From the NCBI RefSeq assembly GCF_004006295.1, contig NZ_CP026095.1, positions 517,501-581,500 on the forward strand: a stretch of 64,000 nt of DNA, written 5' to 3'. Each line of letters starts with the position of its first letter. Positions within the stretch are counted from its first letter, which is position 1. Positions 1 through 6,635 of this stretch are shown in pieces. Below the pieces are notes generated by a model. It made no database searches. It saw only the letters and a list, made by a program, of their open reading frames with translations, and was not told the origin of the DNA. The stretch is from Peribacillus asahii. GTDB lineage: Bacteria > Bacillota > Bacilli > Bacillales > DSM-1321. A program made the translations under genes and the position numbers.

Positions 1-67
1 TTGGCAGACGCACCAGACTTAGGATCTGGCGCCGTAAGGCGTGGGGGTTCGACTCCCTTCACCCGCA
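1..67 (+). tRNA. tRNA-Leu(TAG), 5' end cut by window
   Basis: The 3' part of a leucine tRNA with anticodon TAG, long variable arm, T-loop GTTCGACTC and acceptor 3' strand CACCCGC plus discriminator A. No CCA is encoded (ATTA follows). The first ~20 bases, including the 5' acceptor strand, lie left of the window. It is the first visible member of a dense tRNA cluster. Confidence 0.95.
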
Positions 68-74
68 TTATTAT

Positions 75-149
75 GCGGAAGTAGTTCAGTGGTAGAATAC
101 AACCTTGCCAAGGTTGGGATCTCGGGTTTGAATCCCGTCTTCCACTCCA
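75..149 (+). tRNA. tRNA-Gly(GCC), degenerate copy
   Basis: Anticodon GCC in a clean CAACC/GGTTG stem, with encoded CCA. Several conserved positions are altered. The acceptor stem has a C2:A71 mismatch (3' strand CTTCCAC instead of CTTCCGC). The T-loop reads TTTGAAT rather than TTCGAAT, losing the near-universal C56. The outer T-stem pair is T:T. The fold is still recognisable, but this copy may be decaying and poorly functional. The second glycine tRNA of the cluster (TCC) is normal. Confidence 0.85.
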
Positions 150-162
150 CTTTTCGCAAAGT

Positions 163-251
163 GCCGGGGTGGCGGAACTGGCAGACGCACAGGACTTAAA
201 ATCCTGCGGTAGGTGACTACCGTACCGGTTCGATTCCGGTCCTCGGCACCA
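163..251 (+). tRNA. tRNA-Leu(TAA)
   Basis: Class II tRNA with acceptor GCCGGGG paired to CCTCGGC, anticodon TAA, long variable arm, T-loop GGTTCGATTCC and encoded CCA. Confidence 0.96.
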
Positions 252-260
252 TTTTAATAT

Positions 261-337
<77 letters not shown>

Positions 338-346
338 TATTATATG

Positions 347-423
347 CGGGAAGTAGCTCAGCTTGGTAGAGCACTTGGTTTGGGACCAAGGGGTCGCAGG
401 TTCGAATCCTGTCTTCCCGACCA
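347..423 (+). tRNA. tRNA-Pro(TGG)
   Basis: Acceptor CGGGAAG/CTTCCCG, anticodon TGG, normal T-loop TTCGAAT, encoded CCA. Confidence 0.96.
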
Positions 424-443
424 TGCTACTTATTAAATGATAT

Positions 444-519
444 GGGGCCTTAGCTCAGCTGGGAGAGCGCCTGCCTTGCACGCAGGAGGTCAGCGGTTCG
501 ATCCCGCTAGGCTCCACCA
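444..519 (+). tRNA. tRNA-Ala(TGC)
   Basis: Acceptor GGGGCCT/AGGCTCC (with the wobble pairs usual for alanine), anticodon TGC, T-loop TTCGATC, encoded CCA. Confidence 0.96.
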
Positions 520-529
520 TGATTATAAC

Positions 530-622
530 GGAGGTATACCCAAGTCCGGCTGAAGGGATCGGTCTTGAAAACCGACAGGGGGGTCAAACCCCGCGGGGGT
601 TCGAATCCCTCTACCTCCTCCA
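530..622 (+). tRNA. tRNA-Ser(TGA)
   Basis: Class II tRNA: acceptor GGAGGTA/TACCTCC, anticodon TGA, long paired variable arm, encoded CCA. Confidence 0.96.
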
Positions 623-637
623 TTTTTTTCTTCATAT

Positions 638-714
638 GGTCCGGTAGTTCAGCTGGTTAGAATGCCTGCCTGTCACGCAGGAGGTCGCGGGTTCGAGTCC
701 CGTCCGGACCGCCA
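638..714 (+). tRNA. tRNA-Asp(GTC)
   Basis: Acceptor GGTCCGG/CCGGACC, anticodon GTC, T-loop TTCGAGT, discriminator G, encoded CCA. Confidence 0.96.
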
Positions 715-734
715 TTTGTTTCATTTTTTATTGT

Positions 735-806
735 TGGGCTATAGCCAAGCGGTAAGGCAGCGGATTTTGATTCCGTCATGCGAAGGTTCGAATCCTTCTA
801 GCCCAG
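735..806 (+). tRNA. tRNA-Gln(TTG)
   Basis: Acceptor TGGGCTA/TAGCCCA, anticodon TTG, discriminator G. No CCA is encoded (TCA follows), so CCA must be added after transcription. Confidence 0.96.
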
Positions 807-811
807 TCAAT

Positions 812-885
<74 letters not shown>

Positions 886-894
886 ATTTTATAT

Positions 895-968
895 GCGGGT
901 GTAGTTTAGTGGTAAAACCTCAGCCTTCCAAGCTGATGATGAGGGTTCGATTCCCTTCACCCGCTCCA
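895..968 (+). tRNA. tRNA-Gly(TCC)
   Basis: Acceptor GCGGGTG/CACCCGC, anticodon TCC, normal T-loop TTCGATT, encoded CCA. TCC reads GGA/GGG. The GCC isoacceptor earlier in the cluster is degenerate. Confidence 0.96.
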
Positions 969-972
969 AAAT

Positions 973-1049
<77 letters not shown>

Positions 1050-1066
1050 TTTATATTTTTTATTGT

Positions 1067-1141
1067 TCCGCAGTAGCTCAGTGGTAGAGCATTCGGCTGT
1101 TAACCGAACGGTCGTAGGTTCGAATCCTACCTGCGGAGCCA
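1067..1141 (+). tRNA. tRNA-Asn(GTT)
   Basis: Acceptor TCCGCAG/CTGCGGA, anticodon GTT, discriminator G, encoded CCA. Confidence 0.96.
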
Positions 1142-1152
1142 TTTTTTTATGT

Positions 1153-1243
1153 GGGGAAGTACTCAAGAGGCTGAAGAGGCGCCCCTGCTAAGGGTGTAGG
1201 TCGGGTAACCGGCGCGAGGGTTCAAATCCCTCCTTCTCCGCCA
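1153..1243 (+). tRNA. tRNA-Ser(GCT)
   Basis: Class II tRNA: acceptor GGGGAAG/CTTCTCC with one G-U pair, anticodon GCT, long variable arm, encoded CCA. Confidence 0.95.
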
Positions 1244-1256
1244 TACATAGAATCAT

Positions 1257-1330
<74 letters not shown>

Positions 1331-1335
1331 TAATG

Positions 1336-1362
1336 GACTAATCTTCGTGATTAGTCTTTTTT
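1336..1362 (+). terminator. Rho-independent terminator of the tRNA cluster
   Basis: Perfect 8-bp stem GACTAATC/GATTAGTC with loop TTCGT, followed by six T. It ends the tRNA (and presumably the upstream rRNA) transcript. Confidence 0.93.
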
Positions 1363-1499
1363 AATACCCATTTGTTTGGTTGTGAAAAACTTAGCCCATC
1401 CTTTTGATTTTGGGAAAATAACCATTCAGTGCATAGTTTTTTAGGACGAAGTTAATCCCTCTTTTATTTTCCTTTTTTGTGCATAGGAAAGGGAAATTA

Positions 1500-1523
1500 T
1501 AAACCCCGGCTTTAAAGCAGGGC
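1500..1523 (-). terminator. Hairpin downstream of the DUF3006 gene
   Basis: Read on the minus strand, CCCTGCTTTAAAGCCGGGG folds into a hairpin (GCTTTAAAGC core inside CCC/GGG) followed by TTTATAATTT. Position just after the DUF3006 stop codon suggests a weak terminator. Confidence 0.5.
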
Positions 1524-1529
1524 TAGCCG

Positions 1530-1745
1530 TCAATCGTCAAATAGCTCATCCATTAAATCTTCAATTTCCTGCTTCAACTTTGCTGTTTCCTTTGTATCGA
1601 TAGTGATTTTATCGCCATCGAATACAAGAACATCGCCAACAGCGGCTTCTTTTGGCAATTTAGCCTTTTGAATATCCTCCATTGTATCGTTAAATTCAAC
1701 GACTGCAAAATCTTCCTCAAATCGATCAATAATTCCTTTTTTCAT
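1530..1745 (-). CDS. DUF3006 family protein
   Basis: A 71-residue acidic protein beginning MKKGIIDRFEEDFAVVEF, the usual opening of the DUF3006 family, small Firmicutes proteins predicted to form a compact beta fold. Their function is unknown. Relatives are often encoded beside secreted or ComEC-like metallo-hydrolases, but no such partner is present here. There is no membrane segment or signal peptide. The ATG at 1745 lies directly against the left end of the TnpB element, so the bases just upstream of the start are transposon sequence. I see no Shine-Dalgarno in them. The gene may therefore be silenced or poorly translated (see the finding on this junction). Confidence 0.8.
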   Translation of the reverse strand: MKKGIIDRFEEDFAVVEFNDTMEDIQKAKLPKEAAVGDVLVFDGDKITIDTKETAKLKQEIEDLMDELFDD

Positions 1746-1973
1746 CCAAAATCGGCAAGGATACCCCTACTTCAATCGTGTGAAGGGCGTTAGCCCAACG
1801 ATAAGTTGGGGAGGAATTGCCGTCAGATACGGTATGGTACGGTGAAAATCGTAAGATTTTGTGCCATATCAAGTATCTGAAACTTCCGCCTTGCCTCCTC
1901 CTTCCTCTGTTTAAGTTATTTACTTTCACTAAAAATTGGTATAATTTAGTTAGTGAAAGGTGGTGTGAAAATA

Positions 1974-3101
1974 ATGTCTACCATTACTGCAAAGATACAA
2001 ATCTATGTTTCCGATAATCAAACTCAAAGTTTAAGGATAACGACTAGTGCTTATCGCAAAGCTTGTAATTGGTTATCGAAACACATATTTGAAACAAAAA
2101 ACCTAAACCAAACAAGTCTTAATAACTTGTATTATTCTGATTTGCGAAATCAATTTGGACTAAAAAGTCAAATGGCTCAATCCGTGATGAAAACCGTAAT
2201 CGCTCGTTACAAGTCGGCTAAATCGAATGGACATGAATGGTCTTTGATTGAATTTAAACTTCCTGAATATGACCTTGTATGGAATCGTGATTACTCACTA
2301 ACTAAAAATCAATTTAGCGTAAATACATTGGATGGTCGTCTAAAGCTAAATTATGAGCGTAAGGCTATGAAGAAATACTTCAATGGTACTTGGAAATTTG
2401 GCACTGCTAAATTAGTGCATAAGTACAAGAAGTGGTTCTTGCATATCCCGATGACAAAAGAGTACCCAGTATTAGGCCTAGCAGATGTAAATAGTATTGT
2501 CGGTATTGACTTAGGAATTAACTTTCTTGCTACTACTTATGATAGTCAAGGTAAAACCACTTTCTATAATGGCAACATTGTTAAGCATAAGCGTGGTAAG
2601 TTTAAAGCTACTCGCAAACAACTCCAAATGCGACAAACACCATCTGCTCGTAAGAAACTAAAACAAATTGGTTCAAGAGAAAACGGTTATGTAACGGATG
2701 TAAACCATCAAATTACAAAGGCACTCGTTGATAAATACCCTAGAGGTACTATGTTTGTTTTAGAAGATTTGACAGGTGTTCGTACCGAGACTGAAAAAGT
2801 ACGAGTGAAAAACCGCTATGTTTCGGTGTCTTGGGCTTTCTACCAGTTCCGTCAAATGCTTGAGTATAAAGCTGAATTGAATGGACATAAGGTGATTGCG
2901 GTAGACCCAAAATATACTTCTCAAACTTGCCCTAAATGTGGACACGTTGAGAAAGCGAATCGCAATAAAACACTACACACTTTTAAGTGTAAAAATTGCC
3001 AATACCAATCAAATGATGATCGTATTGGCGCTATGAATCTACACCGTAAAGGCATTGAACATATTGGTGTAGTTACCGCAAGAGTACAGCTCTTGCGGTA
3101 G
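1974..3101 (+). CDS. tnpB: TnpB RNA-guided nuclease (IS605 OrfB family)
   Basis: A 375-residue TnpB, full length for the family. The N-terminal part is the OrfB_IS605 helix-turn-helix domain. The RuvC-like nuclease carries GIDLGINF (Asp near residue 179), FVLEDLTG (Glu near 264) and NDDRIGAMN (Asp near 349), so all three acidic catalytic residues are present. A zinc ribbon CPKCG...CKNC sits between the last two motifs. I chose ATG 1974 rather than the in-frame GTG at 1953 because AAAGGTGGTG lies 10-18 bases upstream of it. Known TnpB proteins are omega-RNA-guided DNA nucleases that help keep their element in place. Nothing in the frame is broken, so the protein is probably active. Confidence 0.92.
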   Translation: MSTITAKIQIYVSDNQTQSLRITTSAYRKACNWLSKHIFETKNLNQTSLNNLYYSDLRNQFGLKSQMAQSVMKTVIARYKSAKSNGHEWSLIEFKLPEYDLVWNRDYSLTKNQFSVNTLDGRLKLNYERKAMKKYFNGTWKFGTAKLVHKYKKWFLHIPMTKEYPVLGLADVNSIVGIDLGINFLATTYDSQGKTTFYNGNIVKHKRGKFKATRKQLQMRQTPSARKKLKQIGSRENGYVTDVNHQITKALVDKYPRGTMFVLEDLTGVRTETEKVRVKNRYVSVSWAFYQFRQMLEYKAELNGHKVIAVDPKYTSQTCPKCGHVEKANRNKTLHTFKCKNCQYQSNDDRIGAMNLHRKGIEHIGVVTARVQLLR

Positions 3102-3281
3102 GGGCGAAGTCAACCGTCCTTATGTTCCACCAGGCTAAGGTAGGAGAGATTGCTCGTTCGTACTACTGGGGAGGAACAAGCGTAGTTGCTCTCTATGAGG
3201 GTAGAAGCACTGTCAAACTCTGACAGACGCAAGCCCCCACTTCAAACAGACCGTAAGGTCGTTAAGTAGCGGGTTGTTGAC
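3102..3281 (+). ncRNA. Probable omega-RNA (reRNA) of the TnpB element
   Basis: The 180 bases after the tnpB stop codon contain several stem-loops, including CTGTC/GACAG near 3210-3224, GACCGTAAGGTC and the final CCCCCACTT/AAGTAGCGGG hairpin. This layout is conserved 3' of tnpB genes and in studied systems is the omega-RNA scaffold, which often starts within the 3' end of tnpB. The guide would be the first bases beyond the element, starting TATTTCACCGTC at 3282. Both ends are inferred, not mapped. Confidence 0.65.
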
Positions 3282-3446
3282 TATTTCACCGTCTTTATAA
3301 ATATTTTAGAACTGTTTTGAAATAGTTAGAGTAATGTGATTACGTGTTAATATATTGAGTAGGAATTTGAAAAAAGTACACATTTTAGTAAATTAAGAAA
3401 ATGTGAAGATATTAAAAATTTACATATTTATTGAAGGGCAGGTATG

Positions 3447-3488
3447 AAAAAAAGCTGTCATCTTCGAACGGACGAAGTATTGACAGCC
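3447..3488 (-). terminator. Terminator of queT
   Basis: Minus-strand stem GCTGTCA/TGACAGC with inner CTTCG/CGAAG, followed by seven T. It begins ten bases past the queT stop codon. Confidence 0.85.
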
Positions 3489-3497
3489 TTTTTCTAT

Positions 3498-3983
3498 TTA
3501 GGAAATCCATTTTGAAAATTGAATGCGTTTATTCATGGCATATATAATAGGAGCTCCGATTAGCATGACGGTAAACTCTCCAACCGCTGTTGTGAACCAG
3601 CTAAGCCAGAACGGAAATCCTAGTGCAAGATGAAGTTCAAGCGCAATCATAAACATCGTGAATGTGAATACGAGAATATTAATGATCATCAACACTTTAA
3701 TATTCTTAATATAACGTGAAGCAAAAATCACAATGAGTAGTGCTAGTAAGGACTGTCCAACGCCAAAAATTAAATCGTAAGCAGCCATTGGGGAAAATAA
3801 ATTGGTAATAAACACCCCAGCTACAATTCCGTAAATATACTTTTTGTTGAATACAATCAAATGATTAAACAGTTCAGGAATCCGAAACTGAATTGCGGAA
3901 AAAGCAATTGGGTTAATCACAAGTGAGACAGCCACATACAGGGCTGCTAAAATTCCATTGACTATTAATGTTCTGCTATTCAT
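3498..3983 (-). CDS. queT: QueT family queuosine-precursor ECF transporter S component
   Basis: A 161-residue integral membrane protein with about five to six hydrophobic segments and the QueT signature NPIAFSAIQFRIPE near residues 24-37. QueT is the substrate-binding S component of an energy-coupling-factor transporter thought to bring in preQ1/queuosine precursors. It relies on shared EcfA/EcfA'/EcfT subunits encoded elsewhere. The 5' leader is a preQ1 class I riboswitch, which independently supports the substrate. Single-gene transcript with its own terminator. Confidence 0.92.
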   Translation of the reverse strand: MNSRTLIVNGILAALYVAVSLVINPIAFSAIQFRIPELFNHLIVFNKKYIYGIVAGVFITNLFSPMAAYDLIFGVGQSLLALLIVIFASRYIKNIKVLMIINILVFTFTMFMIALELHLALGFPFWLSWFTTAVGEFTVMLIGAPIIYAMNKRIQFSKWIS

Positions 3984-3993
3984 TGTTGACTCT

Positions 3994-4031
3994 CTCCCTA
4001 GTTTTTTATCGTGGGATGGTTTCGAACCACG
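3994..4031 (-). promoter_or_regulatory. preQ1 class I riboswitch (translational type)
   Basis: On the minus strand the leader reads CGTGGTTCGAAACC, then ATCCCACG, then ATAAAAAACTAGGGAG. This is stem P1 CGTGG/CCACG, the C-rich loop, the A-rich strand and the 3' AACTAGGGAG of the type I preQ1 aptamer. The 3' strand contains GGGAG, the Shine-Dalgarno sequence 10-15 bases before the queT ATG at 3983. No terminator hairpin follows. Ligand binding should therefore hide the ribosome binding site and reduce queT translation. Confidence 0.9.
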
Positions 4032-4261
4032 TTTTTGAGTGAACGCTCAATGATTAATAGTATAGGATGTAAGCTTATTTCGTCAATAGAATAAGGGACT
4101 AGTGTTTATTTCCATAGATAGAGCAATGATAAAGGAAATAATTCTGAGTCATTTCATTGTATATTAATAGAAAATTATGATTTCCATGATTGCTTTATTG
4201 ACTTTTCTGAAATCTAAAGTATGATTTTAATCATAGTTTCTAAAAAAAAGGTGAGATTAAT

Positions 4262-4717
4262 ATGGTGAACATTCGGAAGGCTAAAGCAAGTGATGTAGAG
4301 GCTATTTATAGCTTGATTAATATGTATGCTCAACAAGGTCTTTTGCTCCCGCGTACCCGCGAGTCATTGTATGAAAATCTTCAGGCTATCTGCGTGGCAA
4401 CTATTGATGATCAGGTTGTAGGGGCAGCGAGTCTTCATATATTAGGAAAAGATTTATCAGAGATTCGCTCGCTTGTCGTAGCTGAAGAGGCAAAGGGAAG
4501 AGGGATAGGCAAATTACTTGTTGAACAGATTGTAGAAGAAACAAGAAAAATTGAAATTAAAAAGCTCATTTCTCTTACTTATCAAGTTACATTTTTTGAA
4601 AAATGCGGATTTCAGGTGATTCAGAAAGATGAGATGCCTCAAAAAGTGTGGAAGGACTGTTTGAATTGCAGCAAGTTCCCAACTTGTGATGAAATTGCTA
4701 TGGCTATATATCTGTAA
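4262..4717 (+). CDS. GNAT N-acetyltransferase, ArgA-like
   Basis: A 151-residue single-domain GNAT protein. The acetyl-CoA binding segment is EEAKGRGIGKLLV (R/Q-x-x-G-x-G/A) near residues 76-88, preceded by strand EIRSLVV. The C-terminal VWKDCLNCSKFPTCDEIAM resembles the tail of single-domain amino-acid N-acetyltransferases (N-acetylglutamate synthase-like, COG1246) of Firmicutes. The four Cys/His-rich positions in that tail could bind a metal. No arginine genes lie nearby, so the substrate is not established. ATG 4262 follows AAGGTGAG. Confidence 0.75.
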   Translation: MVNIRKAKASDVEAIYSLINMYAQQGLLLPRTRESLYENLQAICVATIDDQVVGAASLHILGKDLSEIRSLVVAEEAKGRGIGKLLVEQIVEETRKIEIKKLISLTYQVTFFEKCGFQVIQKDEMPQKVWKDCLNCSKFPTCDEIAMAIYL

Positions 4718-4767
4718 AAGAGTTGCTATTTAGTATGCTTCTTTGATTGATAAAGGAATCAATTAAC

Positions 4768-4805
4768 AACCACCTTCGAATATTTTTGAGAGGTGGTTCT
4801 TTCGT
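4768..4805 (+). terminator. Terminator after the GNAT gene
   Basis: Stem AACCACCT/AGGTGGTT (4768-4775 with 4791-4798) followed by CTTTCGTTGTTT. The U-tract is imperfect. Confidence 0.7.
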
Positions 4806-4842
4806 TGTTTAGGAAGTTATAAAATGCTTAAATTGTGGATAA

Positions 4843-4963
4843 GCGCTTTCAGCCTCTAGTTTCTCAAGGTTGCGGCCTGCCCAGCCGATGAAGTCCAAGA
4901 GCGACTTCATCTTCTAGCTTGTAAGCAGCTGTCGCAGAACAAGGCGCTTTCGCTTTTGTTCTG
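4843..4963 (+). repeat. Structured intergenic repeat-like segment
   Basis: This non-coding stretch has the look of the short GC-richer intergenic repeats found in Bacillus genomes. It contains a perfect 9-bp stem GATGAAGTC/GACTTCATC (4887-4911) and a second stem CAGAACAA/TTGTTCTG enclosing GCG/CGC (4935-4963). Base composition is clearly more GC-rich than the flanks. It lies between convergent genes, so the second hairpin may also act as terminator of the sigma-54-type regulator gene. Whether other copies exist in the genome cannot be seen here. Confidence 0.5.
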
Positions 4964-4966
4964 TGT

Positions 4967-6364
4967 TTAAGGAAGGAGCTGATTTTTATACTTTTTGAGT
5001 TTACGAATGACGGACGGTTGGCTGATGCCAAGAAAGGCAGCCATTTTATATGTTGATTTGCATTGTTGATACGCTTTGGAAATGGTCCATTTTTCTACTT
5101 TTTCTAAAATAGTTTTAAGATCATAACTTTCAATCATTGTTTGTTCAATAATAAGAGAGGGTTCTTTTTGTGAAGTCGAGCTTTGATCTATGATAGAAGA
5201 AGGAAGAGCACTTGGGAAAATCATTGTTTCATCAGTAGTTAAAATAAGTCGTTCAATAAGATTTTCTAATTCGCGTACATTCCCAGGCCATGTATACTGA
5301 ATTAAAGCTTCATATGTCGAGGAATGTAATTTTTTATTTGTCTTATACTTCTTATTAATTAATTCGAGATAGTGATTAATTAATAAAGCAATATCCTCTT
5401 TTCGGTCACGTAAAGAAGGAATATAAAGTGGAATGACGCTTAATCGATAATATAAATCAAGCCGGAATGTCCCCTTTTGAACCATTTCTTCTAAATGTTG
5501 ATTAGTAGCCGCTGCAAGGCGGAAATCAATATGGTACTCCTTCGTTCCTCCAATTCTTGTGAATTTTTTTTCCTGCAACACCTTTAATAATTTTACTTGA
5601 ATGGCCAAAGGCAGCTCTCCAATTTCATCTAAAAACAAAGTCCCATTATGGGCTTGTTCAATTAATCCTTGTTTCCCTTGCTTTAGGGCACCAGTAAAAG
5701 ATCCTGGTTCATAGCCAAACATTTCTGCTTCGAATAAACTTTCGGGTATGGTACTACAATTCACTTCAATAAAAGGTTCCTTTTTGCGATAGCTTTGGTT
5801 ATGCAGTTTGCGAGCAAACATACTTTTTCCGACACCTGACTCTCCTAAAAACAACACAGTTGCATCTGACTCAGCAACCCGATGAAGCGTTTTTTCAATG
5901 TGCTCCATTTTTTTGCTGCGGTAAATAACCCCTGCTTTCCCACGCAGCTCCTTAACTTCTGTTTGATAGCTTTCTATTTTTCTCTTTAATTGCTCATATT
6001 GATGTTGAAGGTTATTAATCTCTGTTTGATCTTGGGCATAGCTAATCACTAAAATAATCTTTCCATCATCGTTAAAAATCGGGTAGGCAGTGGCCATCAC
6101 TACTTTTCCTGTTATCGTATGCTGCATCACTTCAATTGATTTTTTTTCGTTAAGTACCATCGCGGTAATAGATGGAGAAAGAATTCCTTCTGCTTCAAGC
6201 TCATAAACAGATTTTCCGACATATTGATCGAGCTCGATTCCATAAACAGCCCAGTGTTGGGGGTTTGTATACAAAATATATCCTTTCTCATCGGTGACAG
6301 TAATATTGTTATTCGAAGTATGGATAATTGTATCTAAAATGGTGTTAACGGTAGCATAATTCAT
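4967..6364 (-). CDS. PAS-domain sigma-54-dependent transcriptional activator
   Basis: A 465-residue bacterial enhancer-binding protein. Residues ~5-115 form a PAS sensor domain and ~115-140 a coiled coil. Residues ~150-370 form the AAA+ domain with Walker A GESGVGKS (174-181), the sigma-54 contact loop GSFTGA (221-226; consensus GAFTGA) and Walker B GTLFLDEIGE (241-250). Residues ~440-462 form a Fis-type helix-turn-helix (FLGISQPSVIRKLKKY). It is divergent from the aminotransferase gene, whose promoter is a clear -24/-12 site. It almost certainly activates the catabolic cluster at 6636-15209 in response to a small molecule sensed by the PAS domain. The inducer is unknown. Confidence 0.93.
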   Translation of the reverse strand: MNYATVNTILDTIIHTSNNNITVTDEKGYILYTNPQHWAVYGIELDQYVGKSVYELEAEGILSPSITAMVLNEKKSIEVMQHTITGKVVMATAYPIFNDDGKIILVISYAQDQTEINNLQHQYEQLKRKIESYQTEVKELRGKAGVIYRSKKMEHIEKTLHRVAESDATVLFLGESGVGKSMFARKLHNQSYRKKEPFIEVNCSTIPESLFEAEMFGYEPGSFTGALKQGKQGLIEQAHNGTLFLDEIGELPLAIQVKLLKVLQEKKFTRIGGTKEYHIDFRLAAATNQHLEEMVQKGTFRLDLYYRLSVIPLYIPSLRDRKEDIALLINHYLELINKKYKTNKKLHSSTYEALIQYTWPGNVRELENLIERLILTTDETMIFPSALPSSIIDQSSTSQKEPSLIIEQTMIESYDLKTILEKVEKWTISKAYQQCKSTYKMAAFLGISQPSVIRKLKKYKNQLLP

Positions 6365-6488
6365 AATTTCCCCTCTCTTTCGTCTTTTTTTGTTAAGCCT
6401 TTATTAAGAAATTTACAATCCAATTTATGGTTATGATTCAAATATAAATTATAAAGGCGGTAACAATCAAGAAATGAATCATAAATTC

Positions 6489-6509
6489 CCATTTTTGATT
6501 CGAAAATGG
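6489..6509. promoter_or_regulatory. Probable upstream activator site for the sigma-54-type regulator
   Basis: Inverted repeat CCATTTT-N7-AAAATGG, perfect in both 7-base arms, centred about 90 bp before the -24/-12 promoter at 6575. Enhancer-binding proteins usually bind palindromes at this distance. Related GATTCAAA/GAATCAT motifs at 6433-6483 may be further half sites. Confidence 0.55.
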
Positions 6510-6574
6510 ATTGTTTTCATAGAATGAGAGACTGAATCGCCTTGTTTTTACATAATTTTTACATAAATTCCTTT

Positions 6575-6589
6575 TGGCATGAATCTTGC
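6575..6589 (+). promoter_or_regulatory. Sigma-54 (-24/-12) promoter of the catabolic cluster
   Basis: TGGCATGAATCTTGC matches the sigma-54 consensus TGGCAC-N5-TTGC, with GG (6576-6577) and GC (6588-6589) at the required spacing. It lies 46 bases upstream of the aminotransferase ATG. In Bacillus this sigma factor is SigL. Confidence 0.92.
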
Positions 6590-6635
6590 TTAAATATTTT
6601 ATATATCCACATATTTTTTAGAGAGGGTGTTGTAA

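Larger units (their letters stand above)
1746..3281 (+). mobile_element. IS200/IS605-type element carrying only tnpB
   Basis: Element boundaries are approximate. The left end holds an imperfect hairpin (CCCCTACTT near 1764 pairing with AAGTTGGGG near 1805). The right end holds a related hairpin (CCCCCACTTCAA near 3232 pairing with TTAAGTAGCGGG near 3262). Such subterminal hairpins with no terminal inverted repeats are typical of IS200/IS605 elements. There is no tnpA gene, so movement would need a transposase supplied from elsewhere. The left boundary is preceded by TTCAT (1741-1745), a plausible target/TAM pentanucleotide. That assignment is inference. Confidence 0.8.
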
